DNA of 17,254 nt, taken from assembly GCA_022447685.1 (NCBI GenBank), contig JAKVAO010000057.1, forward strand, positions 1-17,254, given 5' to 3'. Of this stretch, positions 7,505 to 14,662 are shown one piece after another; position 1 is the first letter of the stretch; every line of letters begins with the position of its first letter. The notes beneath the pieces are model-generated. The model was given only the letters and a program-made list of their open reading frames with translations. It did no database searches and was not told the origin of the DNA. Source of the DNA: Candidatus Caenarcanales bacterium. GTDB taxonomy: Bacteria > Cyanobacteriota > Vampirovibrionia > LMEP-6097. The position numbers and the translations under genes were made by a program.

Positions 7505-8308
7505 GTGCAAGAAAAAGTCAGACTTGATCAATTAATTCTTGATCTTGGCTATTTTGATAGCCGTGAAAAAGCACGCTCTGCAATCATGCAAGGCTGCATT
7601 TATATCCATGGGAAAAAGATTGATAAAGCCGGTCATCAAATCAATCTAAAAAAGTTCTATGAAAAGTTAGATGAGAATTCTGAATATCTCAAAGTAGATG
7701 ATAAATTACAAGGCTATGTTAGTCGTGGTGCTTTCAAGCTGGAAGCGGCATACAAAGAATTCCAGTTAGATTTCACTGATACTGTTGTCTTTGATATTGG
7801 TGCTTCTACTGGAGGCTTTACCGATTTTTCTTTGCAACATGGTGCTAGAAAAGCTTTAGCCTTGGATGTAGGTAAAGCGCAACTTCACTTTAAACTTCAG
7901 CAGGATGATAGGGTGATTAATCTTGAGGGACTTAATTTTAGGAATTTCACTATTGAAGACTTAGAGAGGGTTTTAGAAGAGCATAACTTAAAGCAAATTG
8001 ACTACATAGTTTCTGATCTATCTTTTATTTCTCTAACTAAGGTTGCTGAGAGAATTGTAGAGCTTGCAAAATTATTCAATCCCTTTCCTCGTATTATTTT
8101 ACTGCTCAAACCTCAATTTGAGGCTGAGAAAAGAATCATAGATAAATGTAAAGGAATTATTCGTGATGATGAAGTCCGTGATAAGATTGTTTCTAAGCTC
8201 ATTATAAATTTAGAGGATTTAGGATTAAAATTAAAAACTAAAGTAGAGTGCCCAGTGAAGGGGACCAAGGGAAATGTTGAATATCTTGCTGAATTTCAGG
8301 TGACTTAA
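7505..8308 (+). CDS. tlyA: TlyA-family rRNA (cytidine-2'-O)-methyltransferase
   Basis: TlyA proteins methylate ribose 2'-hydroxyls of cytidines in 16S and/or 23S rRNA using S-adenosylmethionine; they were first named as hemolysins. The 267-residue length is normal. An S4 RNA-binding domain occupies about residues 4-65 (VRLDQLILDLGYFDSREKAR). A FtsJ-like methyltransferase domain follows: YVSRGAFKLE with K78, the SAM-binding motif FDIGASTGGFTD at 96-107, DVGKAQL at 121-127, SDLSFISL with D171, and LLKPQFE with K202. K78, D171 and K202 match the Lys-Asp-Lys residues of the expected catalytic tetrad. The start is GTG at 7505, which leads directly into the S4 domain; the ribosome binding site is weak. 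A TATACT at 7439-7444 may be the -10 box, without a convincing -35. It converges with the Fic gene 44 bases downstream. Confidence 0.93.
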   Translation: MQEKVRLDQLILDLGYFDSREKARSAIMQGCIYIHGKKIDKAGHQINLKKFYEKLDENSEYLKVDDKLQGYVSRGAFKLEAAYKEFQLDFTDTVVFDIGASTGGFTDFSLQHGARKALALDVGKAQLHFKLQQDDRVINLEGLNFRNFTIEDLERVLEEHNLKQIDYIVSDLSFISLTKVAERIVELAKLFNPFPRIILLLKPQFEAEKRIIDKCKGIIRDDEVRDKIVSKLIINLEDLGLKLKTKVECPVKGTKGNVEYLAEFQVT

Positions 8309-8352
8309 TTAAACTCCCAAAAAGATCTTAATAAGTTTATTGCTGTATCTTC

Positions 8353-9399
8353 TTAAGCCAAGTAGTTTTCACAAGCATACTCAAACTGTTCAATAAAAAG
8401 TTTTTTAAGATAATTTAAATTATTCTGTTCATAAAACAAAAGCACCGCTTTTTTATATTCATCTTCGTCGATACTTCGAAATGATAGCGGGCAATAGCCA
8501 TTAGCTAGTAAGCTTGCGTTAGCAGCAAGTCTGCTGGTTCTTTTATTACCATCTTCAAAGATTTGGATGTAAGATAGAATTGCTAAACACAGTAAAGCTT
8601 TATCCAGAGTTGATTTAGAGGAAGTATTTATTAAATCCATAAATTTTGTTAGCGCTTCTTCTATTTGCCATTGATTATCTAATGGTTCAAAGTTGGATCC
8701 AGTGATTTTCACCTTATTTTCTCTTGGCTTACTTGATACCTCTAATCCTTCTAATAGAAGAAAGTGAAGCTCAGTTAATTTATTTTTTGTCCATGTCTTA
8801 AAATATTTAGGATCTTGATAAATAAAATCAAAAGCTTTTTTGTGGTTTAAGATCATTAAAGCTTCTTGTTCAGATTTTCCTTTAGCTCGTTTTTGAGATT
8901 TGATAAGGGTTTCTGTATCTAAGAGATTATAAGTATTGCCTTCAATTTTTGAAGATTTCCAACTTAATTCAATTACAAATCTTTCTAATTCTTTTTCTCT
9001 GATAACTTTACTTGCCTTCTTATAATTTACCTGAAATTCCTCATTTAACTTTAATAAAAAGTCTTTCTCACTCTCTGAGAAGAAAGTTTTAACTGATTTA
9101 AGAGTTTCAAAAATTTCCATATTGAAATTTTTTAGAATGTTTCTATCATCTATATCTTGCTTGAAATATTCATTTGGATTTATTTGAGCCAAAAATCTTG
9201 ATGATTGATTAATGCTGTAGCGAGTGGCTCTTGCCTTACCAATACTTTCTATTAGGTTTAAATCAATTAATTTTTTTAAATCACGATTAAGTGTGATTTT
9301 CGTAAATTCTGGAAAATAATTCTGTAATTCTGAAATAGACAGTTCTTTTATTCCTAACTGTTCTAGAATTTTTATTTGTCTTTGGTTCAGCTTATCCAT
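8353..9399 (-). CDS. Fic-domain protein with N-terminal winged helix and His-to-Gln active site
   Basis: Fic proteins normally transfer AMP or another phosphate-containing group from a nucleotide to a target hydroxyl, using the His of HxFx(D/E)GN(G/K)R. This 348-residue protein has an N-terminal winged-helix-like DNA-binding region (about 1-65, with ITLNRDLKKLIDLNLIESIG). It also has a class II N-terminal inhibitory motif, SSKIEGN (149-155). The Fic core reads QIFEDGNKR at 279-287: the nucleotide-binding GN and Arg are kept, but Gln279 stands where the catalytic His is expected. Either it is inactive as a transferase and works mainly as a regulator, or its subfamily naturally uses this variant. 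ATG at 9399 directly follows a cluster of related half-sites, which suggests self-repression. There is no antitoxin-like neighbour. Confidence 0.85.
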   Translation of the reverse strand: MDKLNQRQIKILEQLGIKELSISELQNYFPEFTKITLNRDLKKLIDLNLIESIGKARATRYSINQSSRFLAQINPNEYFKQDIDDRNILKNFNMEIFETLKSVKTFFSESEKDFLLKLNEEFQVNYKKASKVIREKELERFVIELSWKSSKIEGNTYNLLDTETLIKSQKRAKGKSEQEALMILNHKKAFDFIYQDPKYFKTWTKNKLTELHFLLLEGLEVSSKPRENKVKITGSNFEPLDNQWQIEEALTKFMDLINTSSKSTLDKALLCLAILSYIQIFEDGNKRTSRLAANASLLANGYCPLSFRSIDEDEYKKAVLLFYEQNNLNYLKKLFIEQFEYACENYLA

Positions 9400-9403
9400 T
9401 AAA

Positions 9404-9469
9404 ATCGTATCAAATGCTCATGATCAATCGTATCATTTTGATATGATTCTATGGTGAAAATGATGCGAT
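9404..9469. promoter_or_regulatory. Operator-like cluster of four half-sites upstream of the Fic gene
   Basis: Four copies of one 9-base word lie within 66 bases just upstream of the Fic start codon. ATCGTATCA occurs exactly at 9404-9412 and 9427-9435. Its reverse complement TGATACGAT occurs with one mismatch at 9439-9447 (TGATATGAT) and at 9461-9469 (TGATGCGAT). The inner two form a perfect palindrome, TATCATTTTGATA (9431-9443). Spacings are 23 bases between the two forward copies and 22 between the two reverse copies, about two helical turns. This arrangement suits a dimeric winged-helix regulator, most simply the Fic protein itself. The pattern is directly seen; the binding protein is inferred. 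Confidence 0.6.
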
Positions 9470-9489
9470 ACTATTTTGTTTTAAATTTG

Positions 9490-10821
9490 TTACCGTAAAG
9501 ATTTTCTTACAAACAAAACCAATAAAACTAAGAAATTAAATATATGCACACCAAGCATAGTCATTGCGATTGCAGGCAAACCGTGAATTGGAACCAAGAC
9601 ATAATTCAAAGAAGCTTTCACTAAAATCGCACAAGCCATAACTATAAATGGCGTTCTACTATCTCCAAAACTATAGAAAGTTCTAACTAGCAGTTCTTTA
9701 AAAAGCAAGGGAATAATTCCTAAACACAAATAGAAAAATAACGAGGAAACCATAGCTGTGGACCTTGCATCAAAAGCTCCTCTCTCAAAAACCAATCTAA
9801 TTAAATCTTCATGAAAGAGCATCCCAATCAAAACTCCAGGTATACAGAGTAATAAAAGATTAGGTGCAAGCCTAAGTAACCTTGAATTAATTTCCTGAAA
9901 ATTTGCGTGCTTCACCAATACTGAGATTTTGGGGAATAATGGAACAACAATAGATGTAATCAAAATCCCTAAAGGCATCTGTATCAAACGATTAGCAAGA
10001 GTAACGGCTGTCCATGAACCTTCTTCAAGCCCGCGGCAGAAAAAGCTATCCACGAAAACCATTAACTGAGCAAAGCCAGTACTCATAAGTGCTGGGACTA
10101 AAATATGATTATAGGATTTTATTTCTTCTTTTATTTTCTCAAAACTAAATTCTTGAGAATCAGTGCTTGATGAGTCATTAATATTACCGTTTAGACTTTT
10201 CCGAATAATAATCTTTAGAAAACTTGGCAAGAAAAGCATAGTAGCAAAAACCCCACCGACACTAGAACCTAGAGCTAAAGAAAGCCCACCAAAGCCGGTA
10301 TTGAAAGTCATGACAGAAATAATTAGAGCAATATTAGTAATCGCGGGTGATAAGCTCGAAGCAAAATACTTTTTATAAATATTTAGAACTGCTGCCAAGA
10401 TTGCATTTGGAGCAGTAATTAAAATTAATGGTAAAAGAACATCAATATTTCTCAAAGTTAAATCAAAATATTCAGGCTTTAAACTCTGATCTATAAAGGC
10501 TTTGAGTAGAAAGTTTTTACTAAAATATACCAAAGCAGCAACTACAACAAAAACCAAACTAGTTGAAACTAGAATTTTTCTCAAAAAAGCACCTTGCAAA
10601 CTACGATCTATTTTCGGTAATGAAGCTATAACTGAACTATATATAGGACCACCTACGCAAGCAAAGATAATGAATATATTTCCCGTAAACAGATAGGCTA
10701 AGTTAAAAGCATCTGAATAAGTAGATGTACCAAAATAATGTGCGATCACAAGATCACGCACCAAACCAAGTAATTTGCTGACTAGAGTCAACCCTGCAAT
10801 TAGCGAAGCTACTCTTAACAT
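9490..10821 (-). CDS. murJ: MurJ-type lipid II flippase (MviN/MVF family)
   Basis: MurJ moves lipid-linked peptidoglycan precursor across the inner membrane. The 443-residue protein starts with the typical N-terminal pattern: SLIAGLTLVSKLLGLVRD at about 6-23, followed by YFGTSTYSDAFNLAYL. Later it has WTAVTLANRLIQMPLGILITSIVVPLFPKIS, a strong MurJ signature, and FERGAFDARSTAMVSSLFFYL. About twelve transmembrane segments can be counted. It is shorter than the roughly 510 residues common in MurJ, ending soon after the twelfth helix, and the region after the second helix (CVGGPIYSSVIASL) departs from the usual sequence. It could therefore be a divergent MurJ or a related MVF exporter. It begins 17 bases after the pgk stop and is almost certainly co-transcribed with it. 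The start is ATG at 10821. Confidence 0.8.
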   Translation of the reverse strand: MLRVASLIAGLTLVSKLLGLVRDLVIAHYFGTSTYSDAFNLAYLFTGNIFIIFACVGGPIYSSVIASLPKIDRSLQGAFLRKILVSTSLVFVVVAALVYFSKNFLLKAFIDQSLKPEYFDLTLRNIDVLLPLILITAPNAILAAVLNIYKKYFASSLSPAITNIALIISVMTFNTGFGGLSLALGSSVGGVFATMLFLPSFLKIIIRKSLNGNINDSSSTDSQEFSFEKIKEEIKSYNHILVPALMSTGFAQLMVFVDSFFCRGLEEGSWTAVTLANRLIQMPLGILITSIVVPLFPKISVLVKHANFQEINSRLLRLAPNLLLLCIPGVLIGMLFHEDLIRLVFERGAFDARSTAMVSSLFFYLCLGIIPLLFKELLVRTFYSFGDSRTPFIVMACAILVKASLNYVLVPIHGLPAIAMTMLGVHIFNFLVLLVLFVRKSLR

Positions 10822-10838
10822 TTCGAGGTCTAGAAAAC

Positions 10839-12158
10839 TTACTTTAAGCTTTCTAGTTCTTCCTTAAAAGATTTTGTAGGCTTAATTTCAATCTCTTCAC
10901 CCTGATCTTCTTTCTTATCGAGACAATCAATACCTGGAAGCACTTTACCTTCCAAGAACTCAAGTGAAGCTCCACCGCCAGTACTTACATGAGTAAACTG
11001 AGATTTGTCAAAACCAAACTTCTCAATAGCAGCAACTGAGTCACCACCACCAACTATGGTAGTTCCTTCTTTCTCAGTTAACTGCTTAAGCGCTATAGCA
11101 ACAGCTTTAGTACCTTCTTCAAGCATTGTATACTCAAAAACACCTACAGGACCATTCCAAACTATAGTCTTAGACTGACTAATAATATTTGCAAATTTCT
11201 GTCTAGTATTAGGACCGATATCCATTCCTTGCCAGCCATTTGGAATATCATTAGCTGCCATTATCTGAATCTCAAATTTATCTTCTGGAGAGTATTTATC
11301 AAATACATTTACTTCCTCGCCATTACCATCTATAGATGGAGTCGCCACAACATCCTCTGGTAAAAGCAAAGCTGTACTATTCTCATCTGCAAGATTCATA
11401 ATATGACGAGCTACATCTAAATGAGCGTCTTCACAGATACTTTGACCGATATTAGCTCCTTTAGCCTTAAGAAAAGTATATGCCATACCACCACCAATAA
11501 TGATAGTGTCAACTTTTTTAACTAGTGAAGTTAAAACTTCAATCTTAGAACTTACTTTAGAACCACCAATAATCGCCGTGAAAGGTCTCTCTGGGTTATC
11601 AAGTTTGCTGCCAAGCATAGTAACCTCTTTTTCGATGAGGAATCCAGCAACTGATGGGTTCAAATAACTTGCAATACCAGCAGTACTAGCGTGTGCTCTA
11701 TGAGAAGTTCCGAAAGCATCATTAACATAGACATCAGCCAAAGCTGCTAGCTTCTTACAGAAATCCTGATCATTTGCTGTTTCCTCACTGTAAAATCTTA
11801 TATTCTCAAGAAGAGCTACTTGTCCTTCCTGAAGAGCATTAACTTTAGCTTCTACTACAGCTCCAATAGAATCATCTAGTTTGATAACTTCTTGTCCAAG
11901 AAGCTTACTAAGATGACCTGCAACAGGATCTAATCTAAACTTGTCTTCAGGACCTGTCTTTGGTCTACCTAAGTGGCTTACAAGAATAACTTTAGCGCCC
12001 TTAGCTTGTAAATGCTTAATCGTTGGCAATGCTGCTTGAATTCGAGAATCATCAGTAATCTCAAGATCTTTATTCTGAGGGACATTGAAATCAACTCTAA
12101 CTATTACACGCTTAGATTTGATTTGATCGTCTTTTAAGTCTGCTATTGTCTTTATCAT
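10839..12158 (-). CDS. pgk: Phosphoglycerate kinase with C-terminal extension
   Basis: This glycolytic enzyme interconverts 1,3-bisphosphoglycerate + ADP and 3-phosphoglycerate + ATP. The substrate-binding N-terminal domain shows RVDFNVPQNKDLEITDDSRI (from about residue 21) and SHLGRPKTGPEDKFRL. The nucleotide-binding C-terminal domain shows IIGGSKVSSKIEVL, WNGPVGVFE, GGGDSVAAIEKFG and the closing STGGGASLEFLEGKVLPGI. The family normally ends just after LPG. Here about 28 extra, highly charged residues follow (DCLDKKEDQGEEIEIK and onward), giving 439 residues. Start choice is firm: ATG at 12158 with AGGAG at 12164-12168, five bases upstream. It is the middle gene of the minus-strand run thioredoxin-like lipoprotein, pgk, murJ, with gaps of 26 and 17 bases. 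Confidence 0.97.
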   Translation of the reverse strand: MIKTIADLKDDQIKSKRVIVRVDFNVPQNKDLEITDDSRIQAALPTIKHLQAKGAKVILVSHLGRPKTGPEDKFRLDPVAGHLSKLLGQEVIKLDDSIGAVVEAKVNALQEGQVALLENIRFYSEETANDQDFCKKLAALADVYVNDAFGTSHRAHASTAGIASYLNPSVAGFLIEKEVTMLGSKLDNPERPFTAIIGGSKVSSKIEVLTSLVKKVDTIIIGGGMAYTFLKAKGANIGQSICEDAHLDVARHIMNLADENSTALLLPEDVVATPSIDGNGEEVNVFDKYSPEDKFEIQIMAANDIPNGWQGMDIGPNTRQKFANIISQSKTIVWNGPVGVFEYTMLEEGTKAVAIALKQLTEKEGTTIVGGGDSVAAIEKFGFDKSQFTHVSTGGGASLEFLEGKVLPGIDCLDKKEDQGEEIEIKPTKSFKEELESLK

Positions 12159-12184
12159 AATTTCTCCTTACAGTGATTATTTCT

Positions 12185-12862
12185 TTACTGCTGTGCTAGC
12201 CATGCAACTGAATTTTCACAAATTTTTCTTAGTACTGCAGGAACTTCCATGCCCTTAAGCTCTTCAGGGTTCTCTGGTGGGATAAGTCCTCTTTTATCAA
12301 CAACAAGTTTAGTGTCTTGATCAAAAATCAAGAATCTTGGAAACGCAGTTACAGCAAAGTCTCTACTTAGCTTGTTATCAAGATCATAAACCCAAGTAGC
12401 CGCTATCGATTCATGGCTCTTAGCCTCAGCTTTAAACTCTTCTAAACTAGAATGGTGAGCATCAGTAAAGAAAATAATGTTCGCATTAATATCTACTGGC
12501 GCTACCGTATCTTTAGCTAAGGTTTTGCCTTCAGCTAATAATTCCTTATTCTTAGAGTTCTGTACCAAAGTCGCAAGTAAAGTCTGGCAGAAGATACAAT
12601 GTGGCTTCACCGCAACTAATATATTTTTCTTCTTCGAATCAAGTAATTCAGAAACTTTCTTGGTTTTACCGTCTAAAAGTTGAACCTTAGTACCCTTGAA
12701 ATATTTCTTTAAACTATCGCCTTCTTTGAATCTACTTTCAACAGCTTTAGGCTTCTGGCTACTTGTTTTAGCAGGGTTCGCCTGAGTTTGTTTAGTGCTG
12801 CTCTTGATTGATGAGCAAGATTGCGCGATGATTAATATAAGAAGGGCTAATGTAAGTCTCAT
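12185..12862 (-). CDS. Thioredoxin-like lipoprotein with CxxC
   Basis: This 225-residue exported protein is likely a thiol-disulfide oxidoreductase. The N-terminus is a signal peptide ending in IIAQSC with Cys16, an imperfect lipobox (Ala at -3, Ser at -1), so lipidation is probable but not certain. A Ser/Thr/Lys/Pro-rich linker (20-45) leads to a thioredoxin-fold domain with the active-site motif HCIFC (C89, C92) after a beta-strand (ILVAVKP) and the expected cis-proline at P175 in TAFPRFLIF. It is divergent from the VKOR-family gene, with only 21 bases between start codons. That fits a DsbA-like partner reoxidised by the VKOR protein. It is also the first gene of the run leading into pgk and murJ. 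No Shine-Dalgarno is seen. Confidence 0.8.
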   Translation of the reverse strand: MRLTLALLILIIAQSCSSIKSSTKQTQANPAKTSSQKPKAVESRFKEGDSLKKYFKGTKVQLLDGKTKKVSELLDSKKKNILVAVKPHCIFCQTLLATLVQNSKNKELLAEGKTLAKDTVAPVDINANIIFFTDAHHSSLEEFKAEAKSHESIAATWVYDLDNKLSRDFAVTAFPRFLIFDQDTKLVVDKRGLIPPENPEELKGMEVPAVLRKICENSVAWLAQQ

Positions 12863-12883
12863 TAGCTATGATTTTACAACATT

Positions 12884-13369
12884 ATGCAAGATAGTCCTGA
12901 AAATAGCGAAATTAAAAATAAAGATAGAATACCTTTGATTCCGTATATGTTGCTGGGTGTTCTGATTATTAACAGTGCTTTTCTTAGCTATAAATATATA
13001 AATTTTTATTATTTTAGAGATATATTAATGGATATTAATGGTCTTGCCTGCTCCACAGACTGTGACGCTGTAATGCTCTCTAAATTCGCGATTCTTTTCG
13101 GGATTCCGACACCTGTATATGGCTTAGTTGCTTTTATTCTTCTAAGTATTCTATTTTTTAAAGTCGATAATTCAAGTAACCCTAAGCTCAGAAGAAATTT
13201 CGAGTTACTACTAGGAACTTGTTGTATATTTGCACTAATTTTTATTTATGTAATGTATTTTAAGCTCGAGCTTATCTGTAAATTCTGCATGCTTTCGCAT
13301 ATTGCGACTTTCTTATTTACTGGATATTATTTTACTTATTATAAAACTCAATATATTGATAATGATTAG
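12884..13369 (+). CDS. VKOR-family (vitamin K epoxide reductase-like) membrane oxidoreductase
   Basis: Bacterial VKOR homologues replace DsbB: they sit in the inner membrane, use a quinone, and reoxidise a thioredoxin-like partner to drive disulfide formation outside the cytoplasm. The 161-residue protein has about four membrane segments. The loop Cys pair C56/C60 (ACSTDCDAV) is followed by the family-typical KFAILFGIPTPVYGL. The quinone-proximal CxxC is C132/C135 (ICKFCMLSH). C113 and C114 in the third helix are additional. It lacks the fused thioredoxin domain of some cyanobacterial VKORs; the divergent thioredoxin-like lipoprotein probably takes that role. ATG at 12884 has no ribosome binding site. 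A TATGAT at 12867-12872 would start transcription only a few bases upstream, so the message might be leaderless. The stop TAG overlaps the convergent gloA end by four bases. Confidence 0.87.
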   Translation: MQDSPENSEIKNKDRIPLIPYMLLGVLIINSAFLSYKYINFYYFRDILMDINGLACSTDCDAVMLSKFAILFGIPTPVYGLVAFILLSILFFKVDNSSNPKLRRNFELLLGTCCIFALIFIYVMYFKLELICKFCMLSHIATFLFTGYYFTYYKTQYIDND

Positions 13370-13767
13370 CTAACTGCGCTTAGCTTCTTTGCCCCAAGCA
13401 ATTCAACCGAATAACCATCTGGATCTTTTACAAAAGCAAGAATAGTAGTGCCATGCTTCATTGGACCTGGTTCACGAGTAATAGCACAGCCTTTGGCACG
13501 AATCATATCGCATGCTTTATAAACATCTTCTACCTCTATAGCAATATGTCCATAAGCATTACCAAGCTCATAATCCTGCTTGCCCCAGTTGTAAGTCAGC
13601 TCTAGCACTGTATTTTCACTTTCATCACCATAACCAAGAAAACACAAAGTAAACTCACCACTAGGATATTCTTTCTCTCTCAAGACTTTCATGCCTAGCA
13701 CCTCTGTATAAAAAGCTTTGGATTTCTCCAAATCACCAACTCTAAGCATGGTATGTAATAAACGCAT
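13366..13767 (-). CDS. gloA: Glyoxalase I (lactoylglutathione lyase)
   Basis: This enzyme converts the methylglyoxal-glutathione hemithioacetal to S-lactoylglutathione, detoxifying a by-product of glycolysis. The 133 residues align closely with Escherichia coli GloA as I recall it, including MRLLHTMLRVGDLEKS at the start. The metal ligands fall at the same numbers: H5, E56 (VLELTYNWG), H74 (AYGHIA) and E122 (YSVELL). The conserved GHIAIEVEDV and AFVKDPDGY stretches are intact. It is probably a functional metal-dependent dimer; Ni or Zn preference cannot be read. It lies 41 bases downstream of the aldolase-family gene on the same strand but has its own likely promoter close to its start codon. 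The stop overlaps the convergent VKOR stop by four bases. Confidence 0.95.
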   Translation of the reverse strand: MRLLHTMLRVGDLEKSKAFYTEVLGMKVLREKEYPSGEFTLCFLGYGDESENTVLELTYNWGKQDYELGNAYGHIAIEVEDVYKACDMIRAKGCAITREPGPMKHGTTILAFVKDPDGYSVELLGAKKLSAVS

Positions 13768-13775
13768 AGAACAAT

Positions 13776-13803
13776 ATTATATAACAGCGTTATTTTCGGT
13801 CTA
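13776..13803 (-). promoter_or_regulatory. Candidate promoter for gloA with near-leaderless start
   Basis: On the minus strand a perfect TATAAT (complement of 13776-13781) is preceded, with a 16-base spacer, by TAGACC (complement of 13798-13803), which matches TTGACA at four of six positions. Transcription would begin only a base or so before the gloA ATG at 13767, giving a leaderless or nearly leaderless message. This agrees with the absence of a Shine-Dalgarno. It is a pattern match only. Confidence 0.4.
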
Positions 13804-13808
13804 GCTTT

Positions 13809-14615
13809 TTACTCAAAGAGATCAGGCCATTGCTCAAGAATCATGTGATAAAGCGGTTGGAAATTAGCGAAGTGCACTACATCATTAACGATGTAGTTCT
13901 TCGCATTAAGAGCTGATTCATGAGGTATAAGCTCAGGCTTAGCAACAGCTTCAATAGCAAGCTGAGACTTACAACAACTTTCCATAAGAATAAATAACCA
14001 AGTCGCTGCTTCAACAAATTTACCAGTAGTAAGTAAACCATGATTTTGTAATATAACAGTCTCATTATCTCCAAGTAAGCCTGCAATTTCATCACCCTCA
14101 GAGCAATCTTCAACTATACCTAAGTACTTTTTATAGATAACCTGGTTCTCATAGAAAGTGCAAGCATCTTGACTAATAGGATCCAAAGGGCGAGCCAAGC
14201 TTGACCAAGCTCTACCGTATTCGGAGTGTGCGTGGGCAGCTGCATTAATATCTGGTCTAAGAGCATGAATCCTTGAATGAATTGCAAATGCAGCTTTATT
14301 TATAACCTTATTACCTTCAACAATATCCCCACCATGATTCACTCTAACCAGGTCAGAAACTTTAATTTTAGAAAAATGAACTGACATTGGATTAACCCAA
14401 AAACTATCTCTATGTTCTGGGTCTCTTACACTGATATGTCCTGCGACACCAGCATCGAAACCATAGTGTGCAAAAAGTCTAAAGGAGGCAGCTAAGCGTT
14501 GCTTAATATATAGTCTCTCCTCTTCATAGCTGGAAAATTCTGGACGTTTTATTGCACTATTATCTAGATTTTCTCCGACGCTGACACGGTTTAAAATATC
14601 TTCATTTTTCAACAT
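13809..14615 (-). CDS. Class II aldolase/adducin-family protein
   Basis: Members of this fold use a metal held by histidines to cleave or isomerise sugar phosphates and related compounds; many bacterial adducin-like members have no assigned substrate. The 268-residue protein has a helical N-terminal extension, then RLAASFRLFAHYGFDAGVAGHIS (40-62) and WVNPMSVHFSKIKVSDLV. The metal site is HAHSEYGRA with H128 and H130, then NHGLLTTG with H192. The usual catalytic Glu region reads NKAAFAIHSRIH, without the aldolase-type Glu, which points to the adducin-like branch rather than fuculose- or ribulose-phosphate enzymes. The start is ATG at 14615, 47 bases divergent from the substrate-binding fusion. 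It may share a transcript with gloA downstream. Confidence 0.88.
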   Translation of the reverse strand: MLKNEDILNRVSVGENLDNSAIKRPEFSSYEEERLYIKQRLAASFRLFAHYGFDAGVAGHISVRDPEHRDSFWVNPMSVHFSKIKVSDLVRVNHGGDIVEGNKVINKAAFAIHSRIHALRPDINAAAHAHSEYGRAWSSLARPLDPISQDACTFYENQVIYKKYLGIVEDCSEGDEIAGLLGDNETVILQNHGLLTTGKFVEAATWLFILMESCCKSQLAIEAVAKPELIPHESALNAKNYIVNDVVHFANFQPLYHMILEQWPDLFE

Positions 14616-14662
14616 AGTAAATATTATACGGTGCTAAAATTATATTTGCTGGTGCCTGTATA

